DNA of 64,000 bases, from NCBI RefSeq assembly GCF_000002995.4, contig NW_025062479.1, forward strand, positions 17,480,721-17,544,720, written 5' to 3'. Source of the DNA: Brugia malayi. Its lineage: Eukaryota; Nematoda; Chromadorea; Rhabditida; Onchocercidae. The notes under the pieces are model-generated. The model searched no databases. It was given only the letters and a program-made list of their open reading frames with translations, and was not told the DNA's origin. Below, one piece after another: positions 40,101 to 51,877 of this stretch. The position numbers were made by a program, and so were the translations under genes. Numbering within the stretch: the first letter of the stretch is position 1; the number at the start of each line of letters is the position of its first letter.

Positions 40101-43100
40101 CTAAAACATTAGAACAAAGCAGGGAATTTGAATATAATCTTGATAGAAGCTAAGTTCATGAGTCATCGATGCTTTTAACCATATTAAAATCGAGAAACTG
40201 ACACTCATATTCTCATCATTTTAGCTGACAAATACTTCCCCGTTCCACTTTTGTGTAGACGTTACCTAATATATCATTTTTTACTATATTCACCAGAACT
40301 AAAGGTTAAAATATGTAATTTCCAGTCCTGTTATTTATTTAAATACTAATGATGAACGTTTATTTCTTCCTTGTACTCATAAAGAATTTTATCAACTGAG
40401 GTATTTCTCTCAAATCTTTGTTATTAAGTTAATTTTGAAAAGGAATGATGAACAAGCAGGAGGATGCAGCAAGTCTTAAATTTATTTTGTTGTTATTTAT
40501 TGAGCTGTAACATGAAAAACGAATAGTTAAAACCCACAAGCAATCGTTATCTAGTTGTTTGCAGACTTTTAGTTCGTTTTATATCATTTTAGAAATTTTA
40601 CAACTCTTTTACTCTTTCTAGACAGCAATATCAAGTGGCTTTTAAATCATTTCAATTAAAGGCACAAATTTCAAGAGATGTTAACGGTGAATGAATTAGC
40701 ATAAAACAACTATAGAGAAGTCTATCAGGAAAATTGTTATAGGTATGCCTCATTAGTTCAATAGAAACTGCTTTTGAATATAACACTGATGTGTAACCAA
40801 CATAGCAACAGGAAATGCAGCAATGAGAAAAATTAATATTAAATTGGTTTCAAATTGCAATAGTCTGTTTAGCTGGAGGATAAATAAGATAAGTGGTCAA
40901 TTTTCGGACAGTGATGACCTTTCCTGGAATAAAGAGATAACTTATGTGCAGCATGGAATTATGTTGCGGGAAGAAAGTGATCTACTTACACATGTTGTGT
41001 TGAAAAAGCAGTAAGCGACTGATTCTTTGAATGTTTCTGCATTGCTGCGACAGAAAGATAAGAGATTTATGCAGTGGAAAGTTATTAGAAATCCTCCTAG
41101 AGTCTATTTGATCATGTCTCATATGTTTGTGACAGATATTTTGATGTCCTTTGCACCTTGCTGAAGTGGCGGCTAATGCGAAGATACCGAAATTTACGTA
41201 TATTTTGAAGGAAAGCGAAATCATTGAATGAATATTTAAGGAAGGAAGACCACTGCGTAATGTAACAACTTTTTGAATTATCATTCTTAGCATTAATATT
41301 TTTGAATTAGTAATAGAATAACAAAATAATGTTCATATTGTCATAATGACTCTTGTTTTTTTAAGTTAAAAAAATGTTACTTTCAAAAAATTTAAATGAT
41401 CTACTATTCTTTAGCAAAATGTCGACAAATATTGTTATTCGAAGTTTGAACAAAACGATTTTCAGACTGAGAAAAGAGAATGGATAAAAAATCTTCCAAA
41501 TGTAATGTTTATTAAGTACCAAATGTAATATCTCAAGCTGAAATTTATTAAAATACTCAGAATAAAAACGACTCTAAGTGAATGTTAAGCTAAAAAGTAA
41601 AGCGTAGTTTTTAAGTAAAGGCTTTCTAATAAGGATTTCATCCGCTTAAATTTAATATTTTAAGTCAAACGCACACTCCTAAGTGAAATGGTAAAATACC
41701 TTAATTTGTTTTACTCAAATTCACAGCTAAAAAGTCTTGAATTATACAAAAATTAAAAGATTGGTATTAATGCATTCTTATTTTCTATATACAGAAGATT
41801 ATTTCTTTGTAAGTGAGTTGTTAGCTCCCACAGAATAAATTAATAATGGATTTCTTTATAATTAATAAAATTGAAAAGTATTATTCCTAGAAATTTAGGT
41901 TTAACAAATTTTCATAGCACTATTTAACTATTAGAGTTTTTATCATATCAATTTTGTCGAACTATTTTCATGTTATGTCCAGCTCAGATAATGAATTAAT
42001 ATCGCAACTGCTATACAAGGATTTTTGCGAGAAATTTTTGCTTTCATAAGTCTTAAATAGAGGATAGGAGTTGATTTTTGCTTTAGCACTCAAATTTACT
42101 GCTTGATTAGACGCAGTAAGTAATTTGTGTTAACATTTTCATCTGTCAAAGTATATGTACAACTTGCCTTACCATTGCAATATAATCAAAATTTATTCAA
42201 CTTCGCTGGATGTAACTATAAAAGAAATCAAAATAATGAAACTTTTTTCATTCCAAAATTTTCATTTGAAGCTTAGAAAACCTATCTAACGTTAGAAGTA
42301 TATGAAGACAACAATACAAGTGAAAGGTTTAATCAAGTGTCTAAATTAGCAAAAATTTAGTAGGTATACATCTTTCCATTGAAACCAGCACTTGAATTAA
42401 ATAGTGAATTGGTATAAATAATAACAAAAAATTTTTGAATTACAATAAAAATATTAAAACAGGTATGCTTGGAGTTGGCCGTATGTCATTAACTAGAATT
42501 TTTATATTGATTTCCATAAAATGATATCACTGTCCTGATTTAGAAAATATGGAAATAACTTTCTGGATTCATGAATTCCTCGATTTGAAATTCTTACCTT
42601 CTAGTAGGAATCCGTTTTCCTCATTTCATTTGTATAACAAACAAACGAACAAATTTCAGTAACTGTTGTGAGAAAACTTATTGTGTGCTAATAATGATAA
42701 TCTGCCGCACTTTCTTTGATGACAAATTTTAGGCCCCCTTTCAATAGTTTTTTTCAGTCTTGTCTATGACTGAAAACTGATATGAAAAATTTTTTCTTAC
42801 AATCGGATGCGAATTGGGAATTAAAACTATTGGAACTTCATTGTTTCAATAAATTTCTCAGTGGTCTTATATTATTAAAAATTATTATTTAAATAAAAAT
42901 ATTATTTAAGTTAAAAATTACTCATATTTGTGTGTTCCGGAATTTCATTACTACGAAAGTTATATTATTCGATCCTTTTCTTACTGACTATCACTTGCAA
43001 CCAAGTAATCAAAATCGTGAATTTGACGCTATGATAAGAGATCAAATTATTTCAGTTATTATTGAGTTATAGTTTTGATGCCGCCATACACTTTGCATTA

Positions 43101-45999
43101 AATCATCGAAATTTACCTAACTGAAGCGGTAATTACGAAATTACTGCAATTAATTGGGAATGTATTCTTGTAGTTCATCTTATGACCTCAAATGTCTACA
43201 TAATACGAGCATAATAGTCTGCAGTAATAGGATGGAAAAAGGGGATAGGCTTGGGAGAAATGCAAAATCTAAAAAGAATTAATTAGAATGGTTGAAAATA
43301 AAATAATTGAATTTAGGAGAGAATGAAAATCTGAAACGAAAGAAGACAGACAAAGAGACTGAGATGCCTGAGAGAGTTAAGGTTCTACAATGCACAGTAT
43401 TCCTTCTAGAAAAAGAAGATAAGTTAACGACGGAGTAAGCCCTTCTTGACAATCAATACACAATGCGTTGGAGTATCAATATCAGTTGACAGTAGATGGA
43501 TAATTTAGCGATTGTGGTGGACAAATCTGGCAGTACTTTGTTTACAGTCTATTGTTCTTTGTCTGTTCTTATCAGAATCTTTATTGTAATCAATTAAATG
43601 AAATATCTCAAGTAGTTCAATCATATCAGAATGAATTAAAATGTTAGATGAAAAAGTCACAATGTTGCTTTGGAAATTCACTTACCATCATCATCATCTT
43701 GTAAACACCTTTTACAAAAATTCTCTTTTGTATCTTTCAAAGTTGCTATCTCGTAAACAGGACAGTTATGGAATGATGAAAAGTGAGTAATTAATATAAG
43801 GAATGTTTTCACAGCAAGTATAATTCTAATAGCAAAACAGGTGGATTGTAGAATGACTTATTGATAGTATAATTTAACTTAGTTTCATTTAGTAATTCGT
43901 CTTCTTTCAATGATCATTATTAACAAGTACTTAAGAAAGAAATCTTTGTATGTTATAAATCTTTCATTTAAATGAAAAAAGAACAAATAAAAAAGAATGT
44001 AAAATGAAGGAATGGCATTTATTAAGTAATTCCATAGTATAAAAGAGTATCTTACAATGTATTCTTTAAATACCATAATGCTTTTTCCATCTTCTGTTCA
44101 CCATAAAAATTAAAACAAATGAAGTAATGAGAAAGGAAAGGGTAAGAGAAGGAAGGATACAACGATCACTGTGGTGTTTGTAGATTACCAACTGATTAAG
44201 ATTTATGAACAACTCAAGATATGAAATAAAAAACAGTGAAGAAAGACAGGTGGGATTCGAGTCTGCAGAATAGCTAATCCTTTTTTTTGCATCCGAAAGT
44301 TGACAATAACAAAATTTCAATAACAATGAGATGAGGAGAAATTGTAACGAAAAGTTGGAAAAAGTCAGTTCTAACAAGCAATAATTCATTGGAGAGATAT
44401 GGACGATAAAATGCATTACAAACAAGCACTTCTGTCCTAAGAGGCTAAGGAAAAAGAGAAAATTGTTCTGAAATCAAATGGAAAAAAGGCAATTCTTAAC
44501 TGCGACTTATATAAATTGAAGAAATTTATTTTCCAATTTGCAAACCACAAAAAAATTCATTGCATGAACCGGAAGCAATTCTCCCAAACTTTCAAGTCCC
44601 AGCAATTTTCTCTAAAAGAAAGCTTTTGAAAAACATTGTTTGTTGACTTAAAGGTACCGATCCTTTATAAAAGTCTTATTTTATCCCATTAAATTTCTCA
44701 AAATTGGTCATCATCATTAAAATATTTGAAATTTTCGATAAAGGAAATTTATGAACAGTTGGAGCTTTTTTTCGCCAAATTTTAACCACATAAAGAGATC
44801 AGTTGTTCAAGAATTCGCTGTATGCTTCATTCAATTACGATCAGAAAAATAGTCTCTTCTAGCTCTATCAGTAAAAAAAGCTACGTTCACTAGTTATCAT
44901 CTTCTGCGATTGATTTTAATAAAAGAATTCCAAATGTAAACTTTAACAGAAATAGCTTCACGGATAATGTAGAAAAAAAACTAGCAGGTAAAAGAAAAGT
45001 CAGAAGTTCCTTGTATACTACATGATTAAATTATAATTTTGGTTTTAAATTATGACCAGTGATCATTCAGATGACCATATATATATCTTTAAGATTTGCG
45101 CTTATAACTAGAAAATACCATGTCAAGGATGAACTTGTGAATAAAGAAGAAACTTAAATTGATAAATAAGTCATGACAAAAATGAATGAAGGAAAATGTG
45201 AAATGCTCCCCCCGGCAATTTGTCTAGATAATTCAATTCGTTATTTAAACAGAACGACTAGTTGCCATAATAAAAAAAATTTCGTCGTTAAAAGACGCCG
45301 CATGCCTGTAACGAATTCCCCACTTCTCTTGAGAATCCCAAGACATATTTATCCTTCCTCATGAGTACATCATATGTACACAACATTATTGATGAGTTGT
45401 CTGCTATATTTTAATTATAAATAACTCTTGCTTTTCTACTTTTTGCATGTATCACAACTTATTCATTGATTTAGACTTCTCTATTCATTCCGGAGTGCAT
45501 CTTTACATTTTTTCTTTTCAAATTATAGAAATAATTTTCAAACAAATGTTGCACAAAATTCTGGAATTTTTAATAAAGTCCCTGATTAAATATAACTCGA
45601 TACACAACCGTTCATTAATTTGGATGAAAGACATATATAAGGAAATTGCTCACTTTTTCCAGTTTACTTAAACAGTATAAAACTTTTGGTTTTTCTCCTA
45701 TCACCATAATACTGCTACTTCCAGAGCTTACTACTGCGTATCTTTTCAGTGATAGAAAAAAAAATGCGAATACTACTCTGATATGATCGCCACTTTACCG
45801 ACATCTTTACAAGTTTAAGATGAACAAAGTCATCTACAATATATTTCATTTTACAACTGTAGATATAAAACAATCAAATCAACTAAATCATAGTACAAAA
45901 CATAATAATGAACGAGATTTGATTCTCCAAAACACGAATTCCTTATCTGTTGCCTTCAAATATCGGCATTGATGTCTCCTGCTGTATCGGTTTTGGAAC
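37195..45999. other. Intergenic, no supported gene
   Basis: Long AT-rich stretch upstream of the GPCR and downstream of the WDR47-like gene. Frames at 38763-39017, 40823-41014 and 45173-45364 (plus) are isolated and unrecognised. The minus frame at 44066-44425 is listed separately. No domain, RNA gene or repeat family was recognised. Confidence 0.5.
44066..44425 (-). other. Possible small membrane-protein frame
   Basis: 119 codons from an ATG. An internal Met (MNYCLLELTF) starts a hydrophobic, signal-like stretch, followed by a region with two cysteines, a second hydrophobic helix (LTLSFLITSFVLIFMV) and a basic tail (NRRWKKH). That is a type-I membrane layout. However, purine-rich plus-strand DNA produces Leu/Ile/Phe/Ser-rich minus frames by chance, and I see no splice or homology support. 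Confidence 0.15.
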
Positions 46000-48291
46000 T
46001 TAATCGTCCATTGTACAAGATTCTTCGTGTTCCAATTGCCACAAATTTAAGGTACTTTCTTTATCTAGCGTTGCAAATGATGGTTTCATAGGGTGCCATC
46101 TAAATCTGTATGCTTCAAAACTGGTGAGGTATCAAAAGACGGTTTAAAAAATTAAATTCTGAATAGAATCAACTGGTATATATGGATTCGACTGAAACTC
46201 CATCTACTTCCCTTAAATGTCAAAAGTATCAATTGATGTTCACAAACTTGAGAATAAAGCATTTCCTCGTGCATTTTGCAACACATGATGATTCAGGCAC
46301 TTGAAATACATCGCGTAAATCACACAGACTGATTCTGAAATTGATTTTAAAAAAGAATAGAGGAAGAAAAATGAACAAAATATGAATAATCAATTGTAAA
46401 TCCCATAAAACAAAATTTTCATGAATTAAGTTGAATCGAATTAATCAGAAAACATGAAATGAAAACCAGTACTTTCACATTTCATCTGAATTTGACTTTC
46501 AGAGATTCATTACTTTTTTTCATCAGCAACAGCCATAAACCGTTGTGAGTTAGCAATACGAAGGCATGAAATTGGTTGTGTGGAAATCCGCTTCGTTATG
46601 ATTTTCTTAGTTGCTGATGTATCATAAACATGTGCTTCACCACTTGCGTCACCACGTATCAAAATTCGACCGCTGCCATCCACGTGAAAAGCACCCACTG
46701 CTTGATAATTAACAAATTGCCAGTGCTTTTTATGACTTGATAGCGAACGTAACATTAAATTCTATCCATATTTACTAACATGGAACTTGAATCTTGAGAC
46801 TACTTTGTACCGCAATTTCAACATACGCAAATCCAGTAAATTAATTATAGTAGAGAATTTCATTAAGAAGTGAGAAATAGAAAAAGGCATTCAAATAAAA
46901 AAAAACTTGTGGTATGCTCTGTATTGCGTTTTCTTTTTCGAAAAGTGTACATTTCAAAGAGCAAACCTCCAGGTTTTGTAAGTGGATCGAATATTCTGAC
47001 AGCTTCAGTGACACGCGTATCCCAAATGCGGATAGTTTTGTCAGTCGATGAGCTGGCAAATAGACAACCACCCCATGTACAAAGTGATGTTACAACACCT
47101 ATAGTACAAACTCAAATTTTAAATTTTAAATTTCAAATTTTTTTTTGATTTCAAGTAAACTTCCTCTCTCTAATGATTTAGTATAAACTTCATTCAATTT
47201 CATTTTTTCTTTTTACTTCTAATCCAAAATTTCAAAATTCACTTAACTACAGTAACTACTGAGTAATGCAATCGAGTCACGGTCATTGGGCTACGATTTG
47301 TAAATCATTCATTGCCAAGATTCCTCCTTTTAATTAAATTTGTCCACATCGTATGCAATGGAAACTGCTCACAATATTCTTTTAATGGCGATAGCTTACC
47401 TTTATGACCTTTCAAGACACGAAACGTAGTACCCGAAGAACAGTCGGTAATACATATTTGACGACCGGTACCAGAAAACAAAATATTGGAATGATTGGCT
47501 AAATCTTCCATAAATGTAAGTGCACGTACAGGTTCGTTCATCGACATACTAATCCTCCGGTCTCCTGAATTTATTTCACTGCGTTTCAAGATGACTCATA
47601 GAAATGATAGAAATGAAACCCTGTTTATACTTTACTAACAGATATCTGGTGTTTCTGTTTCTCTTATCACTGATGTACTGAATGCATACACTGTTGAAAC
47701 CCACTACTGGATCAAAATATAACAGCAAGAACTACAATTAAATGCTGAGAATTTCATAGCAACATCTATTTCATCGAAAAGCAAATAGATAAGCACTTTA
47801 AAGTTAAAATTGCTTCATTCAGACCTGATTTAAAGAGATCTGCTTGAAACGAGGACAGCTCAATTTTATTCTCATTAGAACAGGTAGCAATTAAATCGGC
47901 TGTTGGGTTGAATGCAATGTCGGTGATTCTGGACTGGTGCCGTTCGCAAGAATCTGATACTATCAATTCTCCATCCCTTAATACTCAAACGACAAAATGC
48001 TAATTTTGTGACGGATGACTGGGTTAGAATTTTAATCAACCAACAAGAAAAACTCTACATACATCGGTATCTTGCCTCCTTTTTTCATTCTGCCAAACAC
48101 AACAATACTTCTCTAATTTTCTCAGATCCTAAATACATGCGGAAAGAGGTATAGACTCCGTACTACTACTTATGCCGTAGAGCAAGTAGTAAACAGATTA
48201 CACACGATATGCATAAGGTGATGAGTTGACCATTATCTCCACCGATCAAGAAAGAAGAACCATCAGGACTGATATCGAAACAGGATGCCTT
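46000..48291 (-). CDS. WD40 protein resembling the WDR47 (nemitin) C-terminal propeller
   Basis: Seven exons on the minus strand with matching phases: 48291-48204, 47983-47825, 47564-47400, 47098-46967, 46700-46514, 46334-46285, 46112-46000 (stop 46002-46000). They encode about 297 residues of consecutive WD40 blades. Diagnostic pieces: FDISPDGSSFLIGGDNGQL, HQSRITDIAFNP, VRALTFMEDL followed by CITDCSSGT and LKGHKG, LCTWGGCLFASSSTDKTIR, DPLTKPGAVGAFHVDGSG, SLCDLRDVF, FRWHPMKPSFATLD. The order and the unusual phrases (LAFMEG-like, TDCQRG-like, YTWSG-like, CRWH-like) match my recollection of the C-terminal half of animal WDR47, a microtubule-linked neuronal protein with LisH-CTLH at its N-terminus. 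The end of the sixth exon is my least certain border. The N-terminus is not contained here; candidate exons upstream are listed separately. Confidence 0.72.
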
Positions 48292-48628
48292 CTGATTCAG
48301 GCAAAATTTCATACTCTTCCATTCTCGTTTGCTTGGAATCTAAAAATTGTGCATCATTACGAGAAATGTCTGATTCGAATTATTCTCTCTTCATTTTCGA
48401 CAAAATTTGAAGGTCATAAATTCCCCAATAATATGCTTAAGTTTCAAAAAATTACCAATGAAAATTTATATTATTAGATGGGTTTTGTTTTTTTCACTAT
48501 CAAATTATACTGCCTATCTTCCTACACAGTTCCTGATTACGTAAACTGTTACCGCTAATATATCATCACACCAAATAATAATATATTATAATTGCAATTA
48601 TTATAATTGTAATTATCACGAATAATTG

Positions 48629-48682
48629 TTTAGACAATAATAAATCTAATAATTGCAATTATTTAGACAATAATAAATCTAA
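48629..48682. repeat. 33-bp period direct repeat, nearly two copies
   Basis: A 21-bp segment (TTTAGACAATAATAAATCTA plus one base) occurs exactly at 48629-48649 and again at 48662-48682, giving a 33-bp period. It lies between putative exons of the WD40 gene, so it is probably intronic. Confidence 0.7.
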
Positions 48683-48720
48683 ATTTATGGAAAAAAAATT
48701 ATATAGAAAATGGAAATAAC

Positions 48721-50694
48721 CTGAGAAAAAAGAGCACCAAAAACAGTAAAATCAGGCGATACATTCTTCATTTCCATGCAGTTTATCAATAATACTATCC
48801 TTTCAATCCCCAATCATCTCATCCTAAAATAAAAAAAAAAAAATGCAAGCCAACGTTCTTTACGTAATCCAAACCATTTTGCTGACAGTTTATTTAATGT
48901 GAAGTAATGACACTATTTCAACGATTTCGATCATTAGTTTCACTACCACACTGTATTATTCAATGGCAGTCATTTCTCTCTATGCGATCTCTTCGTCCTT
49001 TATATTCTCCACACTTAATATTTTTTCCTTCGATCAATTACGTAACAGATTTATCTCTTCTGCAGCATATTAAATCAGTTTACACTAAAACACATGTCTC
49101 TCAGAAGCATCGAAGTTTTTATAAACTTAATTAGCTTGAATTAGTGGTTGTCGAACCAGCAATGCGGTCCCTCTAAAATACTGGTAAAGATAAAATTGGA
49201 CAACACTATAACTAATGAAGATTTATTTCTGAACATTATCATGACCAATTTCAATGGCCTGGAACGAAAATGCACTTCGTTTCACTTTTCTAGCGAATAA
49301 CTCAAATATAACGCCACACGTTGCTACTGTTATTGAACTCTAAAAGCCAAACGTGTATAACGTTGAAAAATATGATCTAGACATTCGTAATAATTATTAA
49401 TTAAAAAGAAAATAACTTACATGAAGAGATTTCTACTATGAATTCCAGACAACAAAAGAAAGAACAAAGAAAGCATAGGAAAGACCACATAAAATTCCGT
49501 AAGGACAAATCGACACAGAGAAAACGAGTAGTAGTGCATTATAGGGTCCTAAGGGCCAATCATTAAAATGTCATAAACCTACAATAAAGTTTATTTCTTT
49601 CACGCAGTTTACAAGTCATCACCTATATTAAAATTTGCTGAACAACTTTCACAAACGCTAAACAAAAATATTTCTCATCGTTCTTTACTAACTTCCTTCG
49701 CATTTATCCATCGGCGCAAAATCTTCTAATGAAGCTGAACTACAGTAATTTTATCCGGATAAGTGTGTAAGACCGAATAACAATGATGATTAATACCAAT
49801 CTGGAGGAAAACAAGGTACTGCTTTCACTACTATACGTATAAAAAGCATAAAGTGAAACATATCATTAACAATCCACAGGTTGCACTGGGACTATTAAGG
49901 GAAGACGATGAGTCTTATTGAGTCAACAAAATTGAATATAGAATGATGATCGAAGGGAAACTCATGTTCGACAATAGCGGAAAATTCGAAAATTTAAGTT
50001 GTAAAGCATACAGTTATACTTTAACATAATTACAGGGACTGGTGTTGAAAGCAGGCATTTCTCCAAGAAAATTCTAAAGCAAAATTCGAGTATGATAGCA
50101 TTTTACACGTACAATGTCGATATTGTTAGAAAGTCTGTGAATGATGTCCATCCATCACAAATACACCTCACCACGTAATAACCTACCCATGCAAGTAAGC
50201 ATGAAACAGAGAGCTACTTGTCATTTACTTCAGTTCTTTTCAAGGGAAATCTCTTTCCCACTTATAGTTAATTAAGTAAAGAACAAACCTTCAGAAACAA
50301 TCCTTCCCCCTCCATTCATTTTCTTATTTTCCAAGTTTAAACCCTATACTTCAGACTTCTGAAACTTTAGTTCATAAAAGAAATTACTTGCAATTAGATA
50401 TACGTCGGGTAAAAATGACTCCTTATAATTCAATAAGACAAGGATGTAAGCTCGTTGAAGCACAAATATGAGTTTACCTGTATATTTTCCCAATTGAATT
50501 TTTACACAAATTTAAATAGCCATCCAGCACTACACTCCAGTATTTCAACGCTCCCTGCAAAAAACTGTACAGCACAATAAAAGCAAAAATACAGCATTCA
50601 ACAAAATTAACTCACCTGTCACTTCCCTCTATGTTTATGCCAATCCATCCACTTTGTTTTTTGAATCGTCCTACTCGCTCTGCAATTCGCTCCC
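48721..50694 (-). CDS. Candidate upstream exons of the WDR47-like gene
   Basis: Four segments with open frames and good splice borders chain in phase into the exon starting at 48291: 50694-50616 (acceptor TTTAG, donor GTGAGT), 50564-50478 (acceptor TACAG, donor GTAAAC), 49739-49693 (acceptor TGTAG, donor GTTAGT) and 48794-48721 (donor GTTATT). Encoded phrases include ERIAERVGRFKKQSGWIGI, ALKYWSVVLDGYLNLC, SLEDFAPMDKC and SPDFTVFGALFSQ. The last leads directly into ASCFDISPDG as expected for the first blade. The second, with KYWSVVLDG, looks faintly PH-like, but I do not claim a domain. A 15-nt mini-exon at about 49435-49421 before a GTAAGT donor would also keep phase. No LisH-CTLH was found, so the gene may be truncated relative to WDR47, or its start lies elsewhere. 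Confidence 0.35.
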
Positions 50695-51877
50695 CTAAAT
50701 TTGATTTTATTTCCTAAAGATTTAAAGCTAAGTCCAAATCTACAATCAAATACCCAAACCGACGTTGAAAAAGACCCTCAAATGCACTAACTTTATTTGG
50801 TTCAAATTCATGAAGACGGAGGACGAGCTTGTAAAAATTAGAGCAACTATAAAATACGAAACATGATGTGCAACAACAAATGAAGTTTTGAAATGCGCAT
50901 CAAAACCCATTCTGAAAACCATGAAAATTTTTCAGAAATATTCCATTTTCTTGCACATATTTCTCCTCGGCTAATTTTACTGGATAGTAATGCTACACGA
51001 ATACAAAACTTGGGAATCAAAAAAATTTATCACGACAGCACTCAAATCTGAATTTAAATCCGTAAAATTATCAAAACTCAAACATTTCACTGACATCCTT
51101 AATTTAAACTATATTTTTTCCACCGTTGCCAAGTGGAAAAAATTTTCACATTCCAACCACAACTTACCTGATAAAATGAAAGCTACAACAGTCAGCAAAC
51201 AGTCATATAATTAATGGCGAAAATACAGCAATCGTGAAAAAAAAAGAAACTGAAAGCTGAATAAACTGAAAAGACCCACCGTTCGTAACAATAAAATATT
51301 GTATAAACCAACAAAACGGAACAAGCACGAAAAAGACAGGACAAGGCTTAGCAGTTGATGTTACTATAAAATTAAAAAAGTAATGAAATACAATTAAGAG
51401 GCAGACTGTTAGCAATTCACAACGTTATGCCTATAAATTACAGCAAAAGTTAAACTACGTCTGATTTTAATCGAAATAGTACAGTGACTGGGAGTTTAAT
51501 CATTCCTATGATCGTAGTTTCCAATCGTGACCATCTGCCCATTCACGATGATCAAAGTAATAAACAATAAAAGTAAATAATTGAAATTGAAAAAAATCTA
51601 AAACAAGAGACGTCAACAAATAAAGTCACCACATTTCACTTGTTTTAACAACACTTATGAGTTCAATTTCTAACCGAACCTAAGGGAGATGTGAGAAATA
51701 AAGAACTGAATAAGCGGGATAAAGCTGACAGAAATATATCACTTTTCTTTTTAACAACCAAACCCATAACATACTTCAAAAAAAAAAAAGACTGTCGTTA
51801 CGACAAGTCGCAAATTGTTGAAATAACATAAATGAATAGTGATGAAATTATGATCCCAGCTAACAACTATTAAAACT

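Noticed and set aside
44240..44290. GGATTCGAGTC resembling a tRNA B box
   Set aside because: No matching A box, acceptor stem or anticodon arm at the correct spacing on either strand.
46510..46755. ATG-started minus frame beginning MLRSLSSHKK
   Set aside because: Phase from the preceding exon requires entry at 46700 (ATCAAG acceptor), giving GAVGAFHVDG as in WDR47 repeats; the ATG lies in the intron.
50990..51415. Plus frame 50990-51214 and minus frame 51203-51415, plus a GTAAGT donor near 51168
   Set aside because: The consensus donor is present, but the frame ending at it is closed by a stop a few codons upstream and no acceptor defines an exon; left as intergenic.
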